Source of the DNA: Rhodothalassium salexigens DSM 2132
GTDB lineage: Bacteria; Pseudomonadota; Alphaproteobacteria; Sphingomonadales; Rhodothalassiaceae
Reading direction: 5' to 3'
Length of the DNA: 64,000 nucleotides
Assembly: GCF_004341375.1 (NCBI RefSeq)
Contig: NZ_SLXO01000008.1
Coordinates: forward strand, 1 to 64,000
Shown: positions 9,346 through 17,987 of the stretch, in pieces
Layout of the letters: every line of letters begins with the position of its first letter
How positions within the stretch are numbered: the stretch's first letter is position 1
The notes under the pieces: generated by a model
What the model was told of the DNA's origin: nothing
The model's input: the letters and a program-made list of their open reading frames with translations, nothing else
Databases searched by the model: none
Position numbers and translations under genes: made by a program

Positions 9346-11154
9346 GTGGCGTATCCCGCTATTCATTTGTGTTGTCTGACCGGTCGGTTCGCCGCGACCG
9401 CGCTACCGCCCGCGGTCGAGGCGGTCGGGCGGCCGTTCCACGCCGAGGCGGCCGACGAGTGGGGCGGGCAGTCGGTCGCCGGCGACGATGGCTTGGTGGT
9501 CGCGCTGACCGGTGCGCCATGGGGGCGCCACAAGCCCGGCCCGATGGCCGCCGCCGATCTGCTGGCCGCGGTGCGGGCCAAGGGCGAACGGGCGCTGGAA
9601 GACCTGAACGGCGCCTTCGTCGCCATGGTGCACGATCGCGCGCGCGGGCGCACCGTGGTGATGGGCGACCGCGCCGGCGTCATCCCGCTGTTCTGGATCG
9701 AGGGCGCGGCCGGCGCCTTTGGCGCTTCGACCCGTCTGGCGGATCTGGCCGGTTTGGGCGCCGACCGCGCCGCCTTGGACCCCACCGGTCTGCTGCATTA
9801 TCTGTTCTACTTTTCGGTCCCCGGACCGGGCACCATCTATCGCGGCATCGCCCGGCTACGGCCGGGGCATCGCCTGGTGGCAACCGCCGATGGCGTGACC
9901 GAAGAAGCCTATTGGCGCTTGCCCTATAGCGCCGACGGCGCCGATCGGGATCCCGCCGGCCTGCACGAGCGGATGCGCGCGGTGCTCGACCAGGGCGTGG
10001 CGCGCGCGCTCGACGTGGCGGTGCCCGGGCCCGTCGGTACCTTTCTCAGCGGTGGTCTCGACAGCAGCGCGGTGACCGGTCTGGCCGCCGGGCGCCGGCC
10101 GGGCATCGCCAGCTTCACCGTGCGCTTCCGCGAACCGGCGTTCGACGAGGGGCCCTATGCGCGCATCGCCGCCGACCATTTCCGCACCGACCATCACGAG
10201 GTCTATGTGGACCCGCCCGACGTGGTCGACCTGGTCGAGAAGATGGCTGCCAATCTCAACCAGCCGTTCGGCAACACCTCGGCCATTGCCGCCTATTATG
10301 CGGTCACTGCGGCGCGGTCGGCGGGCATGACCACATTGCTGGCGGGCGACGGCGGCGACGAGTTGTTCGCCGGCAATGCGCACTATCTCGACCTGCAGCG
10401 GCCCGATGTCTATGGTCGAATTCCGACGCCGCTCCGGCGTCTGCTACTCGACCCCGTATTGGCGTGGCGTGCCCTCGACCGGCTGCCGGGGCTGGGGAAG
10501 GCGCATCGCTTACAACAGCGCTATTATCTGTCGCTGGCGCAGCGCAAGTTCGCCAACTATGACCCGTTCCGCCATTTCGGCCTGGCCGGCGTGCTCAACC
10601 CCGACATCGTCGCCGAGGTGGCGGGCACCGACCCGGTGCGGCTGGCCGAAGAGGCGTTCGCCGCTGCCGCCCACACCGCCGACCCGATTCAGCAGATGAT
10701 GGCCATGGATATGCAACTCACCGTGGCCGACAATGACCTGATCAAGGTCAATGAAATGTGCGCGCTGGCCGGCGTGGCGGTGCGCTATCCGATGCTCGAC
10801 GAAGACGTGATGCAGTTCGCCGCCGATCTGCCCGGCGATGTGCTGGTGCCCAGCGGGCGGCTGCGTGGCTTCTTCAAAGATGCCTTCAAGGGTTTTCTAC
10901 CCGATGCGATCCTGACCAAGACCAAACAGGGGTTCGGGCTGCCGTTTCCGGCGTGGATCCAGACCGATCAGGACCTGCGCACCTGCCTGCTCGACGCGCT
11001 TGTCGACCTGCGCCAGCGTGGGCTGTTCACTGCCGCCTATCTGGACGATCTGGAACGGGCGTGTCGGGGCACGCAACGCTATCTGGACCCGGGCAATGCC
11101 TGGGATGCGGCGATTCTCGAACTCTGGATGCGTCACCATCGTATCAGTGTGTGA
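9346..11154 (+). CDS. asparagine synthase-like protein with non-canonical N-terminus
   Basis: This 602-residue protein has the two-domain layout of glutamine-dependent asparagine synthases. Residues 1-200 align to an Ntn-type glutaminase domain (GAFVAMVHDRARGRTVVMGD), but the protein begins VAYPAIHLCC, so the catalytic Cys2 after Met1 is missing. The ATP-pyrophosphatase domain is intact: SGGLDSS at 235-241, AGDGGDELFAGN, and the RYPMLDEDVM region. It could therefore adenylate a carboxylate and amidate it with free ammonia or another amine, with a degenerate glutaminase. GTG at 9346 follows GGGGGTG and lies five bases after the previous stop. A canonical paralogue is encoded at 19610. Confidence 0.83.
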   Translation: MAYPAIHLCCLTGRFAATALPPAVEAVGRPFHAEAADEWGGQSVAGDDGLVVALTGAPWGRHKPGPMAAADLLAAVRAKGERALEDLNGAFVAMVHDRARGRTVVMGDRAGVIPLFWIEGAAGAFGASTRLADLAGLGADRAALDPTGLLHYLFYFSVPGPGTIYRGIARLRPGHRLVATADGVTEEAYWRLPYSADGADRDPAGLHERMRAVLDQGVARALDVAVPGPVGTFLSGGLDSSAVTGLAAGRRPGIASFTVRFREPAFDEGPYARIAADHFRTDHHEVYVDPPDVVDLVEKMAANLNQPFGNTSAIAAYYAVTAARSAGMTTLLAGDGGDELFAGNAHYLDLQRPDVYGRIPTPLRRLLLDPVLAWRALDRLPGLGKAHRLQQRYYLSLAQRKFANYDPFRHFGLAGVLNPDIVAEVAGTDPVRLAEEAFAAAAHTADPIQQMMAMDMQLTVADNDLIKVNEMCALAGVAVRYPMLDEDVMQFAADLPGDVLVPSGRLRGFFKDAFKGFLPDAILTKTKQGFGLPFPAWIQTDQDLRTCLLDALVDLRQRGLFTAAYLDDLERACRGTQRYLDPGNAWDAAILELWMRHHRISV

Positions 11155-11189
11155 TGGTTAATGCCGGTAAAGATAGGCATTGGCCAAAC

Positions 11190-11218
11190 TTGACTTTTTC
11201 TTAACCACGTCCTATCGA
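11190..11218 (+). promoter_or_regulatory. candidate sigma-70 promoter for export/chain-length genes
   Basis: TTGACT at 11190-11195 and TATCGA at 11213-11218 are separated by exactly 17 bases, in an AT-richer stretch of the 218-base gap before the export lipoprotein. The -35 box matches five of six consensus bases, the -10 box fewer. This could start a second transcript for the polymer-assembly genes. Confidence 0.4.
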
Positions 11219-11372
11219 GACTCTGTCTTTGTTGTTTTCGTGTCGTGCCGTGAGTTTCGGTCGAGGCGCAACCGTCAGGCGGTACCGACGACGGGTCTTC
11301 GCGGCTGGGCCGCGGCGCGGGTCGGTCCCTGAGGCAAGCCGGCCCGTGTCGGGGATGGGAGTGAGTAAGGCT

Positions 11373-12002
11373 ATGATGCCCTTAGGGTTTTCTCCGCGTT
11401 GGCTGGGCGTGCTGTGGCTTGTGTGTCTGACGGTCGGCGCCTGTTCCGGCCCCACCGACCTGGCGCGGACGCAATCGGGCGCCGCCTCGGTGGAGGCGCC
11501 GCTCTACCGGATCGGCCCCAACGACACGCTGGAGATCGTCGTCTGGCGACAGCCCGACCTGCAAACCACGGTCACCGTCCGACCGGACGGCCGGATCACC
11601 GTGCCGTTGATCGACGATCTGCGCGCCGCCGACAAAACGCCCACCGAGTTGGCGAAGGACCTGGAAGAGGAATTGAGCGCCTTTGTGCGCGATCCGCTGG
11701 TCACCGTGATTGTCACCGGTTTTTCCGGCACCTTCCAGCAGCAGGTGCGGGTGGTCGGCGCGGCGGTCAACCCCGCGGCGATCCCCTATCGGGCCAATAT
11801 GACCCTGCTGGACGCGATGATCGCGGTCGGCGGCCTCGCCGAGACCGCCGCGGGTGACCGGGCAACGCTGGTGCGCGTGGTCGACGGCGAACAGAAGTCG
11901 TTCCGCGTGCGCTTGGACGATCTCTTGCGAGAGGGCCGCATTTCGGCCAACGTCAGTATGCTGCCCGGCGATATTCTCATCATCCCGGAGAGGTTGTTTT
12001 AA
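11373..12002 (+). CDS. XrtA/PEP-CTERM system exopolysaccharide export lipoprotein (Wza-like)
   Basis: This protein of about 209 residues is an outer-membrane polysaccharide export lipoprotein. A signal peptide ends in the lipobox VGAC, with Cys24 the lipidated residue. The mature part begins YRIGPNDTLEIVVW, the polysaccharide-biosynthesis/export domain signature, with a later SLBB-like segment (VRVVGAAVNPAAIPYRANMTLLDAMIAVGG read as two pieces). ATG at 11373 is taken as the start because a compact signal peptide follows; 11355 and 11376 are alternatives. It should form the exit pore for the polymer assembled by the neighbouring chain-length and kinase proteins. Confidence 0.88.
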   Translation: MMPLGFSPRWLGVLWLVCLTVGACSGPTDLARTQSGAASVEAPLYRIGPNDTLEIVVWRQPDLQTTVTVRPDGRITVPLIDDLRAADKTPTELAKDLEEELSAFVRDPLVTVIVTGFSGTFQQQVRVVGAAVNPAAIPYRANMTLLDAMIAVGGLAETAAGDRATLVRVVDGEQKSFRVRLDDLLREGRISANVSMLPGDILIIPERLF

Positions 12003-12041
12003 GACCCGCGCCTGCGGGCGCCGGCGGATCTTCGGGACTGG

Positions 12042-13745
12042 ATGGCCGTAATGGATTTGGACGCCCTTTATACCCAACTGACTTTCTATGTTCGCGCCCT
12101 GTGGCGGCGGCGGTGGCTGGCGCTGGGCATGACCTATTGCATCGCCGCGGTCGGGGCCGCGATGGTCGCGTCGCTGCCGGACGTCTATCGGTCGTCGGCG
12201 CGGATCTTCGTCGACACCGGCAATGTCTTGCAGCCCTTGCTGCGTGGTCTGGCGGTCGACGAAAATGTGGACAATCAGGTGGAGATTATGCGCCGGACGT
12301 TGCTCAGCCGGCCCAATCTCGAAGAGATCGCCCGGCGCACCGATCTCGACGTCACCGTGGTGACCCAGCGCGACCGTCAGGAACTGCTCGAAGGGTTGGA
12401 GCGGCGCATCAAGGTGCAATCCGACCGGCAGAATCTGTTCGACATCAGCTATCAGGGCGAGGACCCGGTGCTGGCGCGCGATGTGGTCCAGGCGCTGACC
12501 ACCCTGTTCGTCGAGAACAATCTGGGGGAGAATCGCGCCGAGATGGAGATGGCGCAGGAGTTTCTCCAGCGCCAGGTGGAGCAGTATTCCCAGAAGCTGG
12601 ATGCCGCCGAAAGCGAACTGGCCGAGTTTCGGCGTCAGAACTACGAGTTGTTGCCCGGCCAGTCCGGGTTGCAGGAGCGCCTGGAAACGGCCCGGCAGCG
12701 ACTGACGGATCTGCGCTCGGCGCGCGGCGATGCGCAGGCCAAGATCGAGGTGCTTGAGGAGGAACTCGAGCAGACGCCGCGGCTGATCGGCGGGGTGATG
12801 TCCCAATCCGGCGGCCCACCGACCAATCTGGAGGTGCAGATCGCCGAGGTGCAGGGGCAGCTCGACGATCTCAAGGCCCGGTACACCGACCAGCACCCCG
12901 ACGTGGTGGTCCTGCAGCGGCGGCTCGACCGGCTGCTTGACCAGCAGGAACAGGCCTACCAAGGGTTCGGCGGCGGCGGCCCGACCATGGAGGGCGGTGA
13001 AGGCAGCGTGCCCAACCCGGTCTATGCCGATTTGCGCCTGGAGATCGTGCGCGAGAAATCGACCATCCGCACGCTGGAGGCCGAGATCGAGCGCGCCGGG
13101 CGCACCGTCGCCGAGGCGCAGCGTAAGCTCGACGCGGTGCCGGCGGTCGAGGCGCGTCTCAACCGCCTGACCCGCGACTATGAGGTGATCCGCGCCCAGT
13201 ACGAAAAGCTGCTGGAACGCCAGGAATCGGCGCGCATCTCGTCGGATCGCGAACAGGCCGGCAATCGGGTCAATTTCCGCATCATCGAGGCGCCCGAGGT
13301 GGCGCCGGTGCCGTCGGGACCCGACCGGCAGCTTCTGATGTTGGCGGTGTTGGCGCTGAGCATTGGGCTCGGCGGCGTGGCGGCGATCGCCGCGGCGTTG
13401 TTGAACCTGACGTATGCCGACACCGAGCAATTGAGCAACGATCTCGACCTGCCGGTGATCGGCTCGATCCAATTGACCGCCCGGCCGCGCGAGGACGGCA
13501 GCCGTTTGGGCTCGGCGCTTCGCGGCACGGTGGCGATCCTGGTATTGCTGGGGTTCGCCGGCGGCATCACGGTGGTGGAAGCGGTGTTCACGCTGGAGCG
13601 CTACCGGATCGTCGCCTATGGCGCGTCGGCCGGGTTCCTGTTGCTCGGCGGGCTCTCGCTGTTGGTCACCCAGACCGCGCTGTGGGCGCGGCTGCGGGGC
13701 AATCCGGGCGATGACGATCTGCCCGACGCGATGGTCGCCGCCTGA
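12042..13745 (+). CDS. XrtA system polysaccharide chain-length determinant (Wzz-type)
   Basis: This 567-residue inner-membrane protein has a first transmembrane segment at about residues 25-45, a Wzz domain (YRSSARIFVDTGNVLQPLLRG), and a long periplasmic coiled coil rich in Glu/Gln/Arg/Leu (about 160-400). A second membrane segment follows near 430-455. Two further hydrophobic segments near the C-terminus (about 490-515 and 525-550) are additional to the usual layout. It governs polymer length and works with the tyrosine autokinase encoded downstream. An in-frame ATG nine bases further in (12051) is an alternative start. Confidence 0.9.
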   Translation: MAVMDLDALYTQLTFYVRALWRRRWLALGMTYCIAAVGAAMVASLPDVYRSSARIFVDTGNVLQPLLRGLAVDENVDNQVEIMRRTLLSRPNLEEIARRTDLDVTVVTQRDRQELLEGLERRIKVQSDRQNLFDISYQGEDPVLARDVVQALTTLFVENNLGENRAEMEMAQEFLQRQVEQYSQKLDAAESELAEFRRQNYELLPGQSGLQERLETARQRLTDLRSARGDAQAKIEVLEEELEQTPRLIGGVMSQSGGPPTNLEVQIAEVQGQLDDLKARYTDQHPDVVVLQRRLDRLLDQQEQAYQGFGGGGPTMEGGEGSVPNPVYADLRLEIVREKSTIRTLEAEIERAGRTVAEAQRKLDAVPAVEARLNRLTRDYEVIRAQYEKLLERQESARISSDREQAGNRVNFRIIEAPEVAPVPSGPDRQLLMLAVLALSIGLGGVAAIAAALLNLTYADTEQLSNDLDLPVIGSIQLTARPREDGSRLGSALRGTVAILVLLGFAGGITVVEAVFTLERYRIVAYGASAGFLLLGGLSLLVTQTALWARLRGNPGDDDLPDAMVAA

Positions 13746-13819
13746 GGCCGGCGACCGCGCATATGTGAGATGGCCGCGCGGACTTGTCCGGGCGCGGCGA
13801 GTGTGAGGCGAAGGATGCC

Positions 13820-14704
13820 ATGTCCGACCTGTCGAAAGACCGGCCGTCCCTGATCGAGCGGGCCGCCCAACGGCTTGAGCAAGAGCGGGGACCCGATGCC
13901 GCCGCGGCGTTGCGGACGCGCGGCGACGCGGTGGCGGCCGAACCCGCCGCCGGCGGTCATGCCGACGACCCCGACGGCCAGAGCGAGCGGGTGCACATCG
14001 ACTTGCAGCGGTTGGACGAACGCGGCTTCATCACGCCGTCGCAGATGCGCGGCCGGCTCGCCCAAGAGGTGCGGGTGATCAAGCGCTCGGTGGTTCAGGT
14101 GGCCCAGAACCCGGACATCGGCCGCTCCAACCTGATCATGATTTCGAGTGCCAACCCGCGCGAGGGCAAAAGCTTCTTGGCCATCAACCTGGCCATCAGC
14201 CTGGCCTGCGAGGTCGACTATCATGTGCTGTTGATCGACGCCGACTTCAGCCGGCCGCGGGTGTTCCACCATCTGGGGCTCGAACCGCGCACCGGTTTGA
14301 TGGATTTTCTGCGCGATCGCAGCCTGAACGTGTCGGACATCATGCTGCGCACCGACATGGGCAAGCTGTCGCTGATCGGCCCGGGCCGGCATCACCAGTT
14401 GTCCACCGAACTGCTGGCCAGCGACCGCATGGCCCAGTTCGCCGAGGAATTGTCGACCCGCTATCCCGACCGGTTGATCATCTTCGACGCGCCGCCGCTG
14501 CTCGCCTGTACCGAGCCCAGCGTGCTCGCCGAAAACATCGGCCAGGTGGCGTTCGTGGTCGAAGCCGACAAGACCACCCGGCCGACGGTGCGCCGGGCGC
14601 TCAACATGCTGCCGAGCACTTGTTGGGTCAGTCTGGTGTTGAACAAATGCCGCGTGAAGACCGTGGTCGACTATTATGGCGACTACGGCTATCCCCGATC
14701 CTAG
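13820..14704 (+). CDS. XrtA-associated tyrosine autokinase (CpsD/CapB type)
   Basis: This 294-residue cytoplasmic P-loop kinase has a Walker A-like motif SSANPREGKS at residues 109-118, a Walker A' LLIDADFSRPRV, and a late IIFDAPPLL motif. The C-terminal tail DYYGDYGYPRS is a tyrosine cluster, the usual autophosphorylation site. It pairs with the chain-length protein just upstream to control polymerisation and export. ATG at 13820 is preferred because AAGGA lies six bases before it. Proteins of the XrtA subfamily carry the long charged N-terminus (residues 1-90) seen here. Confidence 0.9.
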   Translation: MSDLSKDRPSLIERAAQRLEQERGPDAAAALRTRGDAVAAEPAAGGHADDPDGQSERVHIDLQRLDERGFITPSQMRGRLAQEVRVIKRSVVQVAQNPDIGRSNLIMISSANPREGKSFLAINLAISLACEVDYHVLLIDADFSRPRVFHHLGLEPRTGLMDFLRDRSLNVSDIMLRTDMGKLSLIGPGRHHQLSTELLASDRMAQFAEELSTRYPDRLIIFDAPPLLACTEPSVLAENIGQVAFVVEADKTTRPTVRRALNMLPSTCWVSLVLNKCRVKTVVDYYGDYGYPRS

Positions 14705-14716
14705 GACGCGCGGGCC

Positions 14717-15919
14717 ATGTATCTCGACCATTACGGTTTGTCCTGCAACCCGTTCCAACTGGCGCCCGACGTGACGTTCTTCTTCGCCAGCCGGGGGCAC
14801 AGGCGCGGTCTGGCGACGATCACCTACGGCCTGTCGAAACGCGAGGGATTCGTGGTCGTCACCGGCCATGTGGGGGCGGGCAAGACCCTGTTGATCGAGA
14901 CCATGCTGGCGCGCGAACCCGCCGACGACACCGTCCATGTGACGATCAACACCACCCAATTGGAAGCCGACAATCTGCTGGAGTTGATCGCGCTCGAACT
15001 GGGGCTCGATCTGCCGCGGGCGTCCAAGGCGGTGATGCTGCGCGAGTTGGGCGCCTTGTTCCGGCGGCTGTGGGACCAGGGCCAGCGGGTGCTGCTGATC
15101 GTCGACGAGGTGCAGAACCTGCCGCCGGCAGCGCTCGAAGAACTGCGTATGTTGTCGAACTTCCAGGTCGGCGCGGTGCAACTGGTGCAGATGCTGCTGG
15201 TCGGCCAGCCCGAGTTCCGGGTGCGTCTGGCCGAGCCGCAATGCGAACAGATCCGCCAGCGGGTCACCGCCACCTATCACCTGACGCCGCTGTCGGCGGG
15301 CGAGGTGCCGGTCTATATCGAGCACCGCCTGGACAATGCCGGTTGGCCGAAGGGCAAGCCGCTGTTCAGCGAGGAAGCGTGCCGGTTGATCTTTCAGGAA
15401 ACCGGCGGCGTGCCGCGCGCCATCAACCGGTTGTGCGACCGGACCCTGCTTTATGGCTATCTGGAAGGGCTGACGCAGATCGGCGCCGGCGCGGTCGAGG
15501 CGGTGCTGGCCGACATGCGCGAGGAAAACCTGGCCTTCACCGGCACGCCGGTGGAAACCACCGGCCTGTCGGGCGCCGCCCAGCCGCGTGGTGAGCCGCT
15601 CGCGTCCAACCGCCGTGCCAAGCTGGACATGGAGGGCGCCTCTCGGCGCAGCCCCTTTCGCAGCGACCCGCCCGGCGGAGCCGACCACCGCCACGAGCCC
15701 GCATATGGCGCCGACGACGGAGCGGCCCTTGTCGTCGAGCCTGCGCCGCAAGCGGCGTTTGTGGCGCCGGCGCAGCCGATGATCACCTGCGACGATCATT
15801 TGGCGCTGGTGTCCATGGTCACCGAGTTGCGGGACGAGGTGGAGCGCCATAAGGTAAAATTGCGTCGCATCATGGATTTGGTCGCCGAGGGCGAACGGCT
15901 CGGGCGCTGGCCGCGATGA
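14717..15919 (+). CDS. XrtA/PEP-CTERM-associated ExeA-like AAA ATPase
   Basis: This 400-residue ATPase begins MYLDHYGLSCNPFQLAPD, the classic start of the ExeA/GspA-like group. It has Walker A GHVGAGKT at residues 50-57 and Walker B LLIVDEVQNL at about 127-136, then a sensor region VPRAINRLCDRTL. The C-terminal 120 residues are low-complexity, ending in a short predicted coiled coil (EVERHKVKLRRIMDLV). It belongs to the XrtA-associated ATPases found between the autokinase and the deacetylase, as here. Its precise role in export is unknown. Confidence 0.9.
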   Translation: MYLDHYGLSCNPFQLAPDVTFFFASRGHRRGLATITYGLSKREGFVVVTGHVGAGKTLLIETMLAREPADDTVHVTINTTQLEADNLLELIALELGLDLPRASKAVMLRELGALFRRLWDQGQRVLLIVDEVQNLPPAALEELRMLSNFQVGAVQLVQMLLVGQPEFRVRLAEPQCEQIRQRVTATYHLTPLSAGEVPVYIEHRLDNAGWPKGKPLFSEEACRLIFQETGGVPRAINRLCDRTLLYGYLEGLTQIGAGAVEAVLADMREENLAFTGTPVETTGLSGAAQPRGEPLASNRRAKLDMEGASRRSPFRSDPPGGADHRHEPAYGADDGAALVVEPAPQAAFVAPAQPMITCDDHLALVSMVTELRDEVERHKVKLRRIMDLVAEGERLGRWPR

Positions 15920-15932
15920 AGCGAAGGGGGAC

Positions 15933-16922
15933 ATGTTGACCGAGCTTGAACGCGCCCAATCGCCGGGCGAGGACACCGTCCCTCGGGCGGCCCCCCAAGC
16001 CGATGCCGCCGGGCCGCGAACCGCCGCCATGGCCGATCGCCATGCCATGACCGTGGACGTGGAGGATTACTTTCAGGTCTCCGCCATGGAGCCGCGCATC
16101 GACCGCGCCGACTGGGGGCGTTTTGAGTGCCGGGTCGAGCGCAATGTGGACACCTTGCTGGCGCTGTTCGACGACCATGGTGTCGATGCCACCTTCTTTA
16201 CGCTCGGCTGGATCGCCGAGCGCTATCCCGCGATGATGCGCCGGATCGCTGACGCCGGTCACGAGATCGCCAGCCACGGCTGCCACCATCACCGGGTTTC
16301 CAGCTTCAGCCAGGCGGCGTTTCGCCATGATGTCCAGCGCGCCAAGGCGGTGCTTGAGGATGTCACGGGCCAGGCGGTCCGCGGCTATCGCGCGCCCAGC
16401 TTCTCGATCGACGAACGCACCCCCTGGGCGCACGAGACCCTGGCCGAGACCGGGCATGTCTATTCGTCGAGCGTCCACCCGATCGCCCACGATCATTATG
16501 GCATGCCCGACGCGCCGCGCGGGCCATACCGTCCGATCGCGGGCAGCGACTTTCTGGAGGTGCCGGTGACCACCGTGGAACTGGCCGGGCGACGCTTGCC
16601 GTGCGGCGGGGGCGGCTGGTTCCGGTTGTTGCCCTATGCCTATTCCGCCTGGGGCCTGCGCCGGGCGACCGGGCGCGACGGGCTGGCGGCGGTGTTCTAT
16701 TTCCATCCCTGGGAGATCGACCCCGGCCAGCCGCGCGTCGACGGCTTGTCGCTCAAGACCCGGGTTCGTCACTACACCAATCTGGGGCGGATGCAGCCGC
16801 GCCTGGCGCGCTTGCTGACCGCCTTCGATTGGACCCGGATGGATCGCCTGTTCTGCCCCGCGCCGGGCGGCGAGCCCGCAGCGGCGCCGCCGACACCGGC
16901 GACCGCGACAGCGGGGCCATGA
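15933..16922 (+). CDS. XrtA-associated polysaccharide deacetylase
   Basis: This 329-residue protein is a carbohydrate-esterase-4 (NodB-type) deacetylase of the XrtA subgroup. The motif TVDVEDYFQVS (D42, D45) provides the catalytic base and metal ligand, SHGCHHHRVSS the metal-binding histidines, and GYRAPSFSID the substrate loop. A late FYFHPWEID motif completes the active site. No signal peptide is evident, so it may act on lipid-linked sugars on the inner face. AAGGGGG precedes the ATG by three bases. Its stop overlaps the FemAB-like start (ATGA). Confidence 0.92.
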   Translation: MLTELERAQSPGEDTVPRAAPQADAAGPRTAAMADRHAMTVDVEDYFQVSAMEPRIDRADWGRFECRVERNVDTLLALFDDHGVDATFFTLGWIAERYPAMMRRIADAGHEIASHGCHHHRVSSFSQAAFRHDVQRAKAVLEDVTGQAVRGYRAPSFSIDERTPWAHETLAETGHVYSSSVHPIAHDHYGMPDAPRGPYRPIAGSDFLEVPVTTVELAGRRLPCGGGGWFRLLPYAYSAWGLRRATGRDGLAAVFYFHPWEIDPGQPRVDGLSLKTRVRHYTNLGRMQPRLARLLTAFDWTRMDRLFCPAPGGEPAAAPPTPATATAGP

Positions 16923-17974
16923 TGCACGGTGGCTCGTTGGATGTGCGGGTGGTTGCGCTTGACGCGCGCTTGGAGCCGCAATGGGATGCCTTCGTATGCG
17001 ATCAGGAGGCGGGCACCTTCTATCATCTGTCGGGTTGGCGGCATGTGTTCGCCCGCGCCTTCGGTCATGATTGCCCCTATTTGGTGGCCTTGGCAGGGGA
17101 TCGGGTGGTCGGCGTGCTGCCGTTGGTGCATCTCAAGACGCCGCTATTCGGCAACCGATTGGTGTCCAACGCTTTTCTGGTCTATGGCGGGCCCGTGGCG
17201 ATCGACCATCGGGTCCGCGCCGCCTTGACCGGGGCGGCGGTCGAGCGCGCCGAGGCGCTGGGGGTCAGTCACCTGGAATACCGGTCGCTGGTGCCCGGCG
17301 AGGAGGGCAGCGATTGGCAGGTGGAGAGCGCGCGCTACGCCACCTTCTTCAAGGACCTGCACGACACCGACGAGGCCAATCTCAAGGCGATCCCGCGCAA
17401 GCAGCGCGCCGAGGTGCGCAAGGGGATCAAGGCCGGTCTGACCAGCGAGGTCGCCGGCGATGTGGACCTTTTGCACCATTTTCTGGCGCTCAGCTTCCGC
17501 AATCTGGGCACGCCGGCGTTTTCCAAGCGCTATCTGCGCACCATCCTCGACGTTTTCGGCGACGCCGCCGAGGTGCTCACCATCCAGGCGCCGACCGGCC
17601 CGGTGGGCGCGGTCTTGTCCTTTCACTTCCGCGACCAGGTTCTGCCCTATTACAGCGGCACGCAGGTCGAGGCACGGGCCCAGGGCGTCAACGACTTTCT
17701 GTATTGGGAGGTGATGCGCCGGGCGGTGGCGCGCGGTGCCCGGCGGTTCGATTTCGGTCGCAGCAAGGTGGACACCGGGCCTTATAAGTTTAAAAAGTAC
17801 TGGGGCTTCGAGCCGGTGCCGCTGCACTATGAGTATCGTCTGGTCCGGGCCACCGAGGTGCCCGACGCCAGCCCGATGAACCCCAAGTACCGACTGGCCA
17901 TCGCCGCCTGGAAACGCCTGCCCCTGCCGGTGTCCAAGCGGTTGGGGCCGCTCTTGTCCTGGCAACTGGGATAG
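16919..17974 (+). CDS. FemAB-like acyl/peptidyl transferase, PEP-CTERM system-associated
   Basis: This 351-residue protein has two GNAT-like halves as in the FemAB family. It begins with LEPQWDAFVCDQEAGTFYHL and has the HLKTPLFGNRLVSNAFLVYGG core (read in two parts). The C-terminal half ends RRFDFGRSKVDTGPYKFKKYWGFEP, the signature of XrtA-associated FemAB proteins. FemAB relatives transfer aminoacyl groups from tRNA; the acceptor in this pathway is unknown. It starts with ATGATG overlapping the deacetylase stop, so it is translationally coupled, and ends 13 bases before the exosortase. Confidence 0.9.
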   Translation: MMHGGSLDVRVVALDARLEPQWDAFVCDQEAGTFYHLSGWRHVFARAFGHDCPYLVALAGDRVVGVLPLVHLKTPLFGNRLVSNAFLVYGGPVAIDHRVRAALTGAAVERAEALGVSHLEYRSLVPGEEGSDWQVESARYATFFKDLHDTDEANLKAIPRKQRAEVRKGIKAGLTSEVAGDVDLLHHFLALSFRNLGTPAFSKRYLRTILDVFGDAAEVLTIQAPTGPVGAVLSFHFRDQVLPYYSGTQVEARAQGVNDFLYWEVMRRAVARGARRFDFGRSKVDTGPYKFKKYWGFEPVPLHYEYRLVRATEVPDASPMNPKYRLAIAAWKRLPLPVSKRLGPLLSWQLG

Positions 17975-17987
17975 CGAGGCGATCACC

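Noticed and set aside
13616-16048. An 810-residue open frame on the minus strand
   Set aside because: It lies opposite the autokinase and ATPase genes, which have clear motifs on the plus strand.
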